From: CAYVQZ01 sp964453435
GTDB taxonomy: Bacteria > Abyssobacteria > SURF-5
Length of the DNA: 22,718 nt
Reading direction: 5' to 3'
Assembly: GCA_964453435.1 (NCBI GenBank)
Contig: CAYVQZ010000069.1
Location: 1-22,718 of the forward strand
In this document: in pieces, positions 15,100 through 22,718 of the stretch
How the letters are laid out: each line of letters begins with the position of its first letter
Position numbering within the stretch: position 1 is the stretch's first letter
The notes under the pieces: generated by a model
The model's input: the letters and a program-made list of their open reading frames with translations, nothing else
Told to the model about the DNA's origin: nothing
Database searches by the model: none
Program-made: the position numbers and the translations under genes

Positions 15100-16557
15100 T
15101 TAGATAACTCCATATTTCTTGTATGTTGAATTTAATCGTTCTTTCAAAGACTCGGGCAACGGTTCCGGCCTGTGGTTTGCAAGGAGCCTTCGCAAATCTT
15201 TATCAATCGCATCCATCATCTGTTTCCTGTTGGTTTTCTGTCCCTCATGATCCTCTTCCCATGTAAAATGAAAGTACCTGGGATTCCACATCTCGCTTCT
15301 GCAGAGTTTGGCGGTATGCATCTCCGCCAAATAATCTCCCGCCGGTCCGACCTCGCGGATTACATGCAAAGCGAGTGTTTCGTCATCCACCCGGATGCCC
15401 CGCCACATGCGGCGCACCCAGCCGACGAGGTCATGGCAATAAAGAAGGGCATGGAGCGAATATGCCATGAGAGAATCAATTGAACCCAGGCACCAGCAGT
15501 AGCCCGGCTGACTGTAGAAAGCTTGCAGCATGGTGTGTGTGGCAATCGAGAGATTGTATTTGTCGAACTCTTTTCTGCCCGCGCATGAGCCCGCCGTTCC
15601 ACCCGCATTGACCAATCCGAGCGTATGAAGGACCTGGCGCCTGGCGAGTTCGGCAAGAGCCATTTCGGGCAATCCGCCGAGTTCCGCCGTGGCCGGGTCC
15701 ATGAAAACGGGAACCGACCCGCACGCGCAGAAGCTTCCCTTCTCTATCAGTTGGGTGAGCACAATACAGGCAAAGTCCGTCGCAAGACATTGCACCAGAT
15801 TGCCCGCAATTGTCACAGGCGCAGACGCCCCGCCAATGCTGGTGGTGGCCGGAAAGAGAGGAATTCCATTCTCGACGCACAGGAAAATATGTTCTATATG
15901 TTGTTTTGCATAATAAAGCGGCAGTGGAGTGACCATAAAGGCGAAGTAGGGCTTATCTCGCAGCCGGTCCCGGCCTTCCCTGACTGCGCGTGCAATCTCG
16001 ATTGCAGCCGTCAGCGCCGTCGTATCCTCGCAGAGGTACGTCAGAGGCTTTGAAGTATTCTCTACCAACGTCGCAAATTCTTCGATCTGTCCGGAAACGT
16101 CCGGTTTGTCGCTTATCTTGCACGGCAAACATACCCCATCGATATCCGGGAGCGCGTCGGCGACACGAGAAATAATGGCAATATCTTCTCTGATGGCCGG
16201 TCTCTGGTCACCCGTTTCCAGATCCACGACATTCGGGCACGTGACCCCGGCCATAAAAATGGTGTTCCCGATGCTGAAATCGATACGCTCGTTTGCGGAG
16301 CGGTTCCACAATTCCACTCTCCTGCCGACCGAATCCAGAGATTGTTTCACCAGGGCAGGTGGGAACTTTACAATCCCGTCCGGGGATATCTCGCACCCCG
16401 CGCCGGAGAAAAGCTCGAAAGCTCTCGCCTCGGGATCGAATTTCACGCCCATCTCATGCATGAGTTGAAACACGGCATCAACAATCTTTTGTGCGTCGGC
16501 GTTCGACAAAGGGTCGTACGGGCGCATGTTGCCATGATATGTCCTGGTCTCAGTCAC
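15100..16557 (-). CDS. MttB-family corrinoid methyltransferase (non-pyrrolysine trimethylamine methyltransferase homologue)
   Basis: 485-aa member of the trimethylamine methyltransferase superfamily, which transfers a methyl group from a methylated amine or quaternary ammonium compound to a corrinoid protein. Family traits include the N-terminal helical region (DAVFQLMHEMGVKFD), the conserved TIM-barrel blocks (FMAGVTCPNVVDLETGDQRPA; KPLTYLCED; TTSIGGASAPVTIAGN) and the usual C-terminus. It is read through without an in-frame amber codon, as in the MtgB-type (glycine betaine) and related non-Pyl members. No cognate corrinoid protein or corrinoid:tetrahydrofolate methyltransferase is in this window. 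The GTG at 16557 with GGAGGAAGG just upstream is the preferred start. It overlaps the TetR stop by 8 nt, implying translational coupling. An ATG at 16611 would overlap more. Confidence 0.9.
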   Translation of the reverse strand: MTETRTYHGNMRPYDPLSNADAQKIVDAVFQLMHEMGVKFDPEARAFELFSGAGCEISPDGIVKFPPALVKQSLDSVGRRVELWNRSANERIDFSIGNTIFMAGVTCPNVVDLETGDQRPAIREDIAIISRVADALPDIDGVCLPCKISDKPDVSGQIEEFATLVENTSKPLTYLCEDTTALTAAIEIARAVREGRDRLRDKPYFAFMVTPLPLYYAKQHIEHIFLCVENGIPLFPATTSIGGASAPVTIAGNLVQCLATDFACIVLTQLIEKGSFCACGSVPVFMDPATAELGGLPEMALAELARRQVLHTLGLVNAGGTAGSCAGRKEFDKYNLSIATHTMLQAFYSQPGYCWCLGSIDSLMAYSLHALLYCHDLVGWVRRMWRGIRVDDETLALHVIREVGPAGDYLAEMHTAKLCRSEMWNPRYFHFTWEEDHEGQKTNRKQMMDAIDKDLRRLLANHRPEPLPESLKERLNSTYKKYGVI

Positions 16558-17200
16558 GGTCCTTCCTCCCGCGTTGACCTGCGTTTTTCGTTCGCCCCTT
16601 TTCATCCGCATACAGTTCTATAAAGCGTCTTGTCAGCATGGAGATTTTCTCCGGCGAGACATTACCTCCGTCCATGTCCAGAACGTAATACATACCTTCC
16701 ACAAGAGCTATCATGATGTTTGCAATTTCGTTCCTGTCGCTTTCGGAAAGTCCGGAGAGTTGGCCGGCTTCTGTGAAGATTCTCACAAAAGTCTCGCGCT
16801 GTTTTCTGATTTGTTTCTGAAAGGTGTGTCGGACGACCTCGCTCCGATGGGCGAATGACCAAAAATCATAGAATAAGCTGCCATCCTCGAGTTGCTGAGT
16901 TTTTGGACTGAAGAGCAACTGAAATATCTTGTCGAAGCGTAACCGGGGGTCTTCGATATCATCGACCTCAGCCATCAAGTTCTCAATGATTCCGCTGACA
17001 ATCCGATTCACGAGTTCACTGACCATTTCGTCGCGATTCTTGAAATAATGATGGAGTATGCTGACCGGAAGTCCTGCCGCCTCGGCGACTTCGCGGAGCG
17101 AGGCTTTCTCCAGCCCGTTTCGTACGGCGCATCGGTGAAATGCGTCCAGTATTTGCGCTCGTCGTTCAGTGGCGATGCTTTTTCTGCCTCTTTTTGCCAT
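16550..17200 (-). CDS. TetR/AcrR-family transcriptional regulator
   Basis: 216-aa regulator. The N-terminal helix-turn-helix spans about residues 12-60 (ATERRAQILDAFHRCAV ... ASLREVAEAAGLPVSILHHYF ... NRDEM). The rest is an all-helical ligand-binding domain, similar in length to BetI/AcrR-type proteins. The ATG at 17200 has GAGGGG about 10 nt upstream; the open frame upstream of it runs into the repeat block and is not coding. It leads the unit with the MttB-family gene and FAD oxidoreductase 2, overlapping the former by 8 nt. A strong promoter with an operator-like palindrome lies just upstream, so autorepression relieved by a pathway ligand is likely. Confidence 0.92.
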   Translation of the reverse strand: MAKRGRKSIATERRAQILDAFHRCAVRNGLEKASLREVAEAAGLPVSILHHYFKNRDEMVSELVNRIVSGIIENLMAEVDDIEDPRLRFDKIFQLLFSPKTQQLEDGSLFYDFWSFAHRSEVVRHTFQKQIRKQRETFVRIFTEAGQLSGLSESDRNEIANIMIALVEGMYYVLDMDGGNVSPEKISMLTRRFIELYADEKGRTKNAGQRGRKDRD

Positions 17201-17222
17201 GGGATATCGTCCCCTCAAAAAA

Positions 17223-17252
17223 AATAATTGATTGGCTGACCCATTAATAATT
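17223..17252. promoter_or_regulatory. Operator-like palindrome upstream of tetR
   Basis: ATTGATTGG (17227-17235) and CCCATTAAT (17240-17248) are inverted arms matching at 7 of 9 around CTGA, and further pairs extend it to 17223-17252 (10 of 13). It touches the predicted -10 and lies before the ribosome binding site, the usual place for a TetR autorepression operator. Confidence 0.55.
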
Positions 17253-17278
17253 CTAGCAAGCCAAAACCTGCTCGTCAA
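17250..17278 (-). promoter_or_regulatory. Sigma70-type promoter of the tetR-MttB-FAD unit
   Basis: On the minus strand TTGACG (17278-17273), a 17-bp spacer and TAGAAT (17255-17250) give a near-consensus promoter. It lies about 50 nt upstream of the TetR start codon and next to the palindrome at 17223-17252. Confidence 0.65.
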
Positions 17279-17300
17279 ATATTGGAAAAATCGGTCAGAC

Positions 17301-17530
17301 GAAGCTGGCCCACCATTGCTCATTTTGTCGAGAAGCCAGCGTAGGGGGCTGTATCCAATTACGGAATCCCCCATCTTTTGCGTTGAGCGCAGCGAAATCC
17401 CGCGGAATCCGCGGGATAGAATCGGGACTGTCCCCGAAGCGACCCGTTTTCCCTCGCTGAGCGAATCACGCGCTTCGCGTGACCGCGCATTCGCGGGATA
17501 GATTGGTGAACTGCCCCCGAAGCAGGAATT
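17301..17530. repeat. Intergenic repeat mosaic (block B)
   Basis: This is the counterpart of block A, lying in the roughly 330-nt gap between the tetR promoter and the GH63-like stop. It has the direct copy of 316-351 (17301-17352, with about 15 extra bases in the middle) and inverted copies of 1-23, 61-82, 88-118 and 153-187. It carries internal palindromes such as CCCGCGGAATCCGCGGG (17399-17415) and CACGCGCTTCGCGTG. No gene is supported here. Confidence 0.75.
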
Positions 17531-17611
17531 TCCAATCGCGGGACACACTCAGACCGGGTGTTTCGTTCTGCCGGTCTGTCAAGGTTCAGAGAAATCGCGC
17601 AGGGGAGTTGC

Positions 17612-19981
17612 TCAAGCTGTGCCTCTCTTCTCCAGCAAAACGTGTCGATATGACTGAGCCAGAGGCAGGCTGAAATTCACGGAACCTGTGCGGTCAGCCC
17701 GGAGATGGGATATCTCCTTGCCGTCTTGGTAGAGAATGTGCTCGGTCGAGGGCGCGGACTCGGATATGCTGAACCTGGTCTCTCCTTCTCCTGCAACCGA
17801 GAAAGAGAGAGCCTCTGCGCCTGGGGTATAGCTTCTCACATTTGTTCCGGGGGTGGAAGAAAAGAATTGGCGGCCATCTCTCGATGCGGTTGTTCCTCGT
17901 GACGAGGTGATAACGGAATACTTGTTTCCGGCATGGGAGACATTTGACAGGCGGGTTTCGTCAGCCAGGAATCTGCATCCGAAGCGAATTCCTTCATCCG
18001 TCTCGATATCGAAGAGCTGCTCGATTCCCATCAGCGCAAGGAGGGCGCCCCAGGGGTAGAACCTGTCGGACCCGTTCGAGCCGGGAGAGCCGGGAATCGG
18101 CACATCGTCTCCTTCTCCGGTGAGCGCATTGTAATTCTCGTGGCAGTGGCCTCTGAGCCGCCATTCATGTATAAACAAGCGCACGCTGCGGCGTGCAAGC
18201 TCGTATGCCACATCGTCGAACCCGTATGTTCTCAGGCCGAGATAGACGAGGTAGTTCACCGGCGGCCAGATGCGTCCTCTCCAATAGAGCTGGTCCATGA
18301 AAGCCGGGTCGTTTCTGCTGATAGTCGGAATTACATATTCTCCCCAAAATTCATTTTCGTTCAGCAGATGCCGTTCAACAATTGCCTTTGCCCGCTCGGG
18401 AGTGGGGATACCCGCCATAAGCGGATAGAACATCGTGGGCCCCAGTCTCGAGGAGAATACGCCGTTCCAGTGCCTGTCCATATAGGCGAATGCCCGTTCG
18501 TTCCAGAGTTCAGCGTTGATTTTCTCCGCCAACTTCTCATACTCGCGCATGAGGTTCTTGCTTTCGGTCTCGTTCCCCAGCGCCAGCGCGATTTTCGAGA
18601 GATACATTGCATCTGCGGCGAACAGCGAGTTGAGTCCGATGTCGGAGAGATTCATGGTTCCCAATCTCTGATCGTAGCCGGCGTCATCGTACAGCGGGCT
18701 GTTGTCCATTCCCGATTCGCACTTGGCGGCGAACAGGGTGCCTGCGTCGTTGCCCAACTTCGTGGCGTCGATGTTCGAGCCCCATTCCAACAGGCCGTCT
18801 CCGTTTCCGTCTCTCCGCCGCTTCCACCACTCGCGCCAGCGTTTCAGCCGGGGGAAAACCCATTCGAGGAATTGGCTGTCGCCGAACCTGCGATACAGCT
18901 TCCAACTCGCCAGCGAGCCCAGCGGAGGTTGGCTCCTGTCACCTGACATGAACGTTGATACGATGTAATTGGTGGGATAGCCCTCATCCATGAGGCCGTG
19001 GTCTTCCAGCACGACCCGAATGTTCCCCTCTGCGAGAGACTGGTCGTTTACCGACTGCAAAATCGAATGGAAAAAGCAATCCCAGAGACCCGTGAGCGGT
19101 CCGCGCGTGGTCTTGTCGAAGCCCATCCGGACCATGTAATTGTCGACCCATGAGCGACTGACGGGCGCATAGGGGATGCCGTGAAGCTGGTCCCAGACCG
19201 TCATCCAGTTCATCACCGAAGTCACGGCACGGTAGCAGCCCTCGAAAGGCCCTCCTCGAATGACAGGGGCCGATGTTTCGTAGCGTTGCCGCGCTTCGCG
19301 GATGCGTTCGCCGATTACTTCAAACGTTAATGCGTCCGCTCGGTTCTCCGCGGCGGGAACCTCGTCTCTCCAGGCGTTGAGCCTCAAAGGAATCCTCGCG
19401 TTGAAGCCGAGGACCGCGAGTTCGCCCGTGCCCCGAGCGCCGTTCAATTTCCCTGATTCGACCAGAGAATCCGAGAACTCCTTTTCCGACGAATACACGC
19501 CGCTCATGAGCGGCGCTCCGGTGGTATGAACCGAACAATGTTCCTGCGCCGCTTGAATCCTTATCCGTCCTCCGGATGCGCTCGGAAACGATATCGTCTG
19601 GTCTGTTTCAAGCTCCACGTCTCCGCCCAACTCCCATGCCCTGAGAACTTCGACAAGGATGACCGTAAACGGGTCGGCTACTGCGACCGGGTTCACACAA
19701 CAGGTCAGCTCTCCATTTTCTGAGGAGGCGTATTCTATCCGGAAGATATACCCGGCGAACGAAAGTTCGGCGGAAGCGTATGAGCAGTCGGCCGAGTGCG
19801 CATCGGCCCGCAAGACGGCGCCGGCGTCGGCCAGGTGTTCAAGGAAATAGAATTTGGATGTGTGCGCATTGTGCGTCGGCGCAAATACCGAGAGTCGAAT
19901 CTCATACAACTCCGGGAATCGAACAACTCGATTCATGCCAACCGGGTCGCAGGTATTCCAGCAAGAGGTTTCCTGGCGCAT
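17612..19981 (-). CDS. GH63-like glycoside hydrolase ((alpha/alpha)6 glucosidase, mannosylglycerate-hydrolase-like)
   Basis: 789-aa protein. The C-terminal two thirds has the (alpha/alpha)6-barrel hallmarks of family GH63 and related enzymes: GLWDCFF near 297, LLEWGSN near 398, YWRGRIWPPVNYLVYLGL around 561-578, HENYNALTGEG around 611-621 and FYPWGALLALMGIEQL. These proteins cleave alpha-glucosides or compounds such as mannosylglycerate. The N-terminal 200-250 residues look like a beta-rich domain. No signal peptide is evident, so it is probably cytoplasmic. The ATG at 19981 has AGGG a few bases upstream; another in-frame ATG is at 19936. It is 135 nt after the phosphotriesterase-family gene on the same strand. 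The family call rests on motifs I recognise; the exact glycoside is unknown. Confidence 0.82.
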   Translation of the reverse strand: MRQETSCWNTCDPVGMNRVVRFPELYEIRLSVFAPTHNAHTSKFYFLEHLADAGAVLRADAHSADCSYASAELSFAGYIFRIEYASSENGELTCCVNPVAVADPFTVILVEVLRAWELGGDVELETDQTISFPSASGGRIRIQAAQEHCSVHTTGAPLMSGVYSSEKEFSDSLVESGKLNGARGTGELAVLGFNARIPLRLNAWRDEVPAAENRADALTFEVIGERIREARQRYETSAPVIRGGPFEGCYRAVTSVMNWMTVWDQLHGIPYAPVSRSWVDNYMVRMGFDKTTRGPLTGLWDCFFHSILQSVNDQSLAEGNIRVVLEDHGLMDEGYPTNYIVSTFMSGDRSQPPLGSLASWKLYRRFGDSQFLEWVFPRLKRWREWWKRRRDGNGDGLLEWGSNIDATKLGNDAGTLFAAKCESGMDNSPLYDDAGYDQRLGTMNLSDIGLNSLFAADAMYLSKIALALGNETESKNLMREYEKLAEKINAELWNERAFAYMDRHWNGVFSSRLGPTMFYPLMAGIPTPERAKAIVERHLLNENEFWGEYVIPTISRNDPAFMDQLYWRGRIWPPVNYLVYLGLRTYGFDDVAYELARRSVRLFIHEWRLRGHCHENYNALTGEGDDVPIPGSPGSNGSDRFYPWGALLALMGIEQLFDIETDEGIRFGCRFLADETRLSNVSHAGNKYSVITSSRGTTASRDGRQFFSSTPGTNVRSYTPGAEALSFSVAGEGETRFSISESAPSTEHILYQDGKEISHLRADRTGSVNFSLPLAQSYRHVLLEKRGTA

Positions 19982-20116
19982 TCTTTTCCCTGCCTGTCTG
20001 CATGGTTGCGACTCAGAGCTTCATGGCGCTCACAGCGGATGGTTGAGGCGTCGCTTTACCGTCCATGCCGGAGTGGGGAAGTGGCAAGTATTGTGAGGCG
20101 GCTGACGCGCGGCGCT

Positions 20117-21145
20117 TCAGACAAAGGCCAGCATTTTTGCCGGATTCAGGACGGTGAGCGCTTCGATATCCTCCTTGCTCATGCCTTTGCGTCGCATGAT
20201 GGGGATGACATTGTCGAGAATGTGGTTGTATCCCTCTCCGCCGTATTTGGCGAGCTGGGTCTTATGGCAGACGTCGAGCGAAATGAGCAGTTTATCCCGG
20301 TAACCGTGCTCGATGAGTCCCATAAGGTAGTCGATCCTCATCGCGTCGTTCGGCATGTCGATATCCGCGATGGGGTAGTAGCTTGATTCCTGTCCGAACA
20401 GGTCGAATTCCAGATAGCAGCCGGTTTCGGCCAGCCTGAGCATGTCGTCGAGGCTGAACAGGCTCCGGTCGATGTGGCTCATAACGGTTCGCTCCGGATT
20501 ACCCCCGGCTTCTTTTACGATTCGAATGGCGTCCGGCGGAGCCTCCGAAGAACGTCCCGGATGAATATTAAGCGCGGCGCCGGAGCGGGCTTGTGCGATG
20601 GCGCCGCCGCCGAGCGCCTTCGCCTCATTCTCATGCACGGGCCAGTCCAGCGCGATCTCGCCTATGATTCCCGCCCGTATGTCCGTGCCGTCGGCGCCAT
20701 GTGTGATATCGTTCACAAAAATGTCGGCTATGGCTTCTTCGGAGAGCTCGTCAATGTTGGGGGGATGATAGGCGGCGGTATAGAAGCTTGTGCCCATGAC
20801 AATGTGGACCTGCGTGGCGCGGGACACTCGCGCCAGCGCTTCGGGGTTGCGACACGTGCGGATAGGCGTCAGTTCGACGATTGTTCCTCCACCCGAATCT
20901 TTGAAACGTTTCAGTTCTTCTATGGCCTCGTCTTCGTCCTCGAGATACAGGTTTCGTGGATTGCTCAGCCAATTGCGGCGAACATAGCCAGCGTTCTCGA
21001 GCGTAATCGGTTCGCCGACATTGTCCGCTCGGAGCGCCTCCGGAATTAAATTTACGAACACATGCTCATGGGTTTGAGTGAACCCCAAATCGCCGGGGTC
21101 GATAATCCCCAGCACGGTCTGAATTCTTCCTTTTCTTTCATTCAT
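20117..21145 (-). CDS. Phosphotriesterase-family metal-dependent hydrolase
   Basis: 342-aa binuclear metallohydrolase of the PTE/PHP (amidohydrolase superfamily) group. The six expected metal ligands are present: HxH in THEHVF (His26, His28), Glu163 in GEIALDW, His195 in NIHPGR, His224 in MSHIDR and Asp291 in ISLDVC. Glu163 stands where classical phosphotriesterase has a carboxylated Lys, as in the PHP-type subfamily, so the physiological substrate is more likely a lactone or ester than an organophosphate. An upstream open extension to 21505 overlaps the PAS gene and is not coding. The ATG at 21145 has AGAGGAAG upstream and fits the family N-terminus. It is 50 nt after the PAS protein gene and upstream of the GH63-like gene. 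Confidence 0.9.
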   Translation of the reverse strand: MNERKGRIQTVLGIIDPGDLGFTQTHEHVFVNLIPEALRADNVGEPITLENAGYVRRNWLSNPRNLYLEDEDEAIEELKRFKDSGGGTIVELTPIRTCRNPEALARVSRATQVHIVMGTSFYTAAYHPPNIDELSEEAIADIFVNDITHGADGTDIRAGIIGEIALDWPVHENEAKALGGGAIAQARSGAALNIHPGRSSEAPPDAIRIVKEAGGNPERTVMSHIDRSLFSLDDMLRLAETGCYLEFDLFGQESSYYPIADIDMPNDAMRIDYLMGLIEHGYRDKLLISLDVCHKTQLAKYGGEGYNHILDNVIPIMRRKGMSKEDIEALTVLNPAKMLAFV

Positions 21146-21195
21146 CGGGTTTCTTCCTCTCCCAAATCTCGTTTTACGCGCCGAAAACAGGAGCG

Positions 21196-21600
21196 TTACG
21201 GCTTGAAAATGTGAGCGTCCTTCTTCTCGTCGGCGACTTTTTCCAGGTACGAGAAGTTCAACAAATACTCCATTGTCCCGAGATACCTGCCTGATTTGTC
21301 CCGAATCGCGAAGAACCTGTTCAGTGCTCTCAGGCCCATGTCCTCGACAATCACCCAGAACTCGTCTTCGTCCTTTTTCCCGCTCTTGAAATCCGACAGC
21401 ATCCGCTCCAGCATGGGCAGGCTCTTCTCCTGGTGACAGCCCCGAACGTCCTGGCCGAGGATGTCGCCGGATGGTTCCGTCAACCGCGCCTTCGAATCGT
21501 TCCAATATTGAATCCGGTCGTTCTCATCGATGAAAACCATTTGGAACGGCAGCTTGTTGAACATGTCTTCGATTTGCTCTCTGCTCAGGTTGCGAATCAT
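21196..21600 (-). CDS. Small stand-alone PAS-domain protein (DUF438 C-terminal-like)
   Basis: 134-aa protein, essentially one PAS domain: LPFQMVFIDENDRIQYWND (15-33), then GQDVRGCHQEKS and a FWV / RALNRFFAIRD / GTMEYLLN run. It resembles the PAS module at the end of DUF438-type proteins and may bind a ligand or cofactor such as heme or flavin. No output domain is attached. The start at 21600 is supported by GGGAG about 8 nt upstream and by a promoter at 21650-21678 that would lie inside the longer frame starting at 21759. It leads the PAS-phosphotriesterase-GH63 unit. Function unknown; a small-molecule sensor or adaptor is a guess. Confidence 0.75.
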   Translation of the reverse strand: MIRNLSREQIEDMFNKLPFQMVFIDENDRIQYWNDSKARLTEPSGDILGQDVRGCHQEKSLPMLERMLSDFKSGKKDEDEFWVIVEDMGLRALNRFFAIRDKSGRYLGTMEYLLNFSYLEKVADEKKDAHIFKP

Positions 21601-21649
21601 TGTGCACTCCCGAAAATGGCGCCAGTCATGTTTCTCGGAAACTTCCGTT

Positions 21650-21678
21650 ATCATATCCGTCGTTCGCGAGTATTTCAA
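21650..21678 (-). promoter_or_regulatory. Sigma70-type promoter of the PAS-phosphotriesterase-GH63 unit
   Basis: On the minus strand TTGAAA (21678-21673), a 17-bp spacer and TATGAT (21655-21650) form a near-consensus promoter. Transcription would begin near 21643, about 40 nt before the PAS start codon at 21600. This argues against the longer reading frame. Confidence 0.6.
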
Positions 21679-21715
21679 GCGCATTATTTGCGTTAAAAGT
21701 TTTTTCCGTATCCTG

Positions 21716-21744
21716 TTGTCAGCCGGCCACCGTTTTTGTAATAC
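21716..21744 (+). promoter_or_regulatory. Possible promoter of the phosphoribosyltransferase-like gene
   Basis: TTGTCA (21716-21721), a 17-bp spacer and TAATAC (21739-21744) form a moderate candidate. It lies in the 275-nt divergent gap between the PAS and phosphoribosyltransferase genes. The -10 is weak. Confidence 0.3.
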
Positions 21745-21875
21745 TATTCGAAAACGCATCCATGATAAGTTTCACGGAAACTTCAAAGCGATTCTGTCGG
21801 ATTTTCAGAGAGGCTTTTTCTCTGCGTGCGGGCATCGGCGCCGCTCGACGGCGCCATCGAGACGAGTAAATAGCT

Positions 21876-22547
21876 ATGCATGAAATCCCTTCTCCGAAAT
21901 ACAAGAATCGCGAGGACGCGGGGCGGCTTCTCGCTTCCAGGCTCGCAGATTATCGCGACAGGAACCCAATAGTGCTGGCTGTTCCCAACGGAGGCGTGCC
22001 GGTAGCCGCCGTAATAGCCCGCGAACTCGGCGCAGAGCTTTATCTAATGATTGTGCGGAAACTGCAGATTCCGGAAAATCCCGAGGCCGGCTTCGGAGCG
22101 CTCACCAGTGACGGATTTCTGCTGCTGAATGAAAACCTGCTTCGGCATCTGGCGCTTGCGGAATCGGATATACAGCGGCAAAGAGAAAAGGCGTTGCGGA
22201 GCATCCGATTGCGGCAGGAGCTTTTTGGAAGGCGCGCCGTCCTGCCACCACTGAAAGGCCGGACGGTCATTCTGGTTGATGATGGCCTCGCTTCCGGCTT
22301 CACCATGGAAGCGGCGGTGAAATCGGTTAAAAGCCGGGATGCCGGAGAAATCGTCGTCGCCGTGCCGACATCATCCATGTCGGCATACCGCCGGCTGGAG
22401 CAGAAGGCGGATAGGATAGTCTGTCCCGACATCAGTCGCCTTCCCGTCTTTGCCGTCGCAAACGCATATGAGAAATGGTATGACGTCGATGAGCAGGAGG
22501 TAATAGAAATTTTAGAGAGGCTGGAGGGAAAGAGTCGCGCTGACTGA
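21876..22547 (+). CDS. Phosphoribosyltransferase-like protein (COG1926 type)
   Basis: 223-aa type I phosphoribosyltransferase-fold protein. The PRPP-binding loop is VILVDDGLASGFT (131-143). AVPNGGVPVAAVIARELGA (35-53) and IVRKLQIPENPEAGFGAL (59-76) are the conserved N-terminal blocks of this predicted family. The biochemical role of the group is not settled; it is often found near stress and hydrolase genes, and no purine or pyrimidine context exists here. The ATG at 21876 has only a weak ribosome binding site. It is divergent from the PAS unit. Two downstream candidate structures are weak, and no classical terminator follows. Confidence 0.87.
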   Translation: MHEIPSPKYKNREDAGRLLASRLADYRDRNPIVLAVPNGGVPVAAVIARELGAELYLMIVRKLQIPENPEAGFGALTSDGFLLLNENLLRHLALAESDIQRQREKALRSIRLRQELFGRRAVLPPLKGRTVILVDDGLASGFTMEAAVKSVKSRDAGEIVVAVPTSSMSAYRRLEQKADRIVCPDISRLPVFAVANAYEKWYDVDEQEVIEILERLEGKSRAD

Positions 22548-22622
22548 GAGGAAGCCGGATTCAGCCGGTCTCCTGGGCCCGGGACAGTATCGAAAGATGG
22601 CGGGCAATGATTACAGGGAGCC

Positions 22623-22671
22623 GCGAATGAACGCCTGTCTGCGTGCAACGCACAGGCAGGCGAATGAACGC
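22623..22671. repeat. Bulged hairpin flanked by 12-bp direct repeats
   Basis: GCGAATGAACGC occurs at 22623-22634 and 22660-22671. Between them GCCTGT (22633-22638), a CT bulge and GCGT pair with ACGC and ACAGGC (22648-22657) around GCA. No T-run follows, so it is not a standard terminator. It may be another small dispersed repeat type. Confidence 0.5.
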
Positions 22672-22718
22672 TAAGTGCACTGGTTCATAATTCCGCTCAC
22701 GTATTTCATCACAGTGGA

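Noticed and set aside
17201..17548. N-terminal extension of the TetR frame
   Set aside because: It runs through the promoter and repeat block B; the HTH begins right after the ATG at 17200.
21146..21505. N-terminal extension of the phosphotriesterase-family frame
   Set aside because: It overlaps the PAS gene, is low-complexity and basic, and the ATG at 21145 has a good ribosome binding site and matches the family N-terminus.
1..22718. CRISPR array, tRNA or rRNA genes
   Set aside because: No regularly spaced identical repeats, and no tRNA or rRNA gene was recognised by eye on either strand.

Overview
The window reads as a catabolic region of a Gram-negative, probably anaerobic, uncultured bacterium. 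A glycyl radical enzyme with its radical-SAM activase (an oxygen-sensitive pair) and an MttB-type corrinoid methyltransferase point to anaerobic life. A Tat/lipoprotein sulfatase and an exported CocE-type hydrolase point to an outer-membraned cell. The mix (sulfatase, MttB homologue, phosphotriesterase family, GH63-like glucosidase, GGGACTGT-type dispersed repeats) suggests Desulfobacterota, Abyssubacteria or Hydrogenedentota-like lineages. That placement is a guess from gene content; there is no marker gene.

Layout. Positions 1-497 are non-coding, with a mosaic of dispersed repeats, a strong sigma70-type promoter and a perfect 21-bp-arm hairpin leading into a sulfatase (498-2114, +). From 2176 to 13527 the minus strand carries a likely eight-gene transcription unit. 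In transcription order it holds a MerR-type regulator, glycyl-radical activase, glycyl radical enzyme (GRE), class III aminotransferase, SDR-type epimerase/dehydrogenase, FAD amine-oxidase-like oxidoreductase, secreted CocE/NonD hydrolase and an ArsB/SLC13-like membrane transporter. A second minus-strand unit (13751-17200) is TetR regulator, MttB-family methyltransferase (8-nt overlap) and a second FAD oxidoreductase paralogous to the first. A second repeat block (about 17301-17530) follows. A third minus-strand unit (17612-21600) is a small PAS protein, a phosphotriesterase-family metallohydrolase and a GH63-like glycoside hydrolase. A divergent phosphoribosyltransferase-like gene (21876-22547, +) ends the window.

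How the genes may work together. The core is an orphan GRE with its own activase and local regulator, next to a PLP enzyme that makes or consumes an aldehyde or keto acid, an SDR and a flavoprotein. Together they could take an amino- or quaternary-ammonium-type compound through C-N, C-S or C-C cleavage. The neighbouring TetR-MttB-FAD unit would fit demethylation of a methylated amine. The GRE substrate cannot be named from sequence alone. The GRE is full length, with GCIE and a C-terminal glycyl loop carrying Lys where Arg is usual, and no small subunit or microcompartment shell gene is seen. Regulatory DNA is unusually readable: a TetR promoter with an overlapping operator-like palindrome, a MerR promoter with two tandem 13-bp repeats abutting the -35 box, and a near-consensus promoter for the PAS gene that fixes its start.
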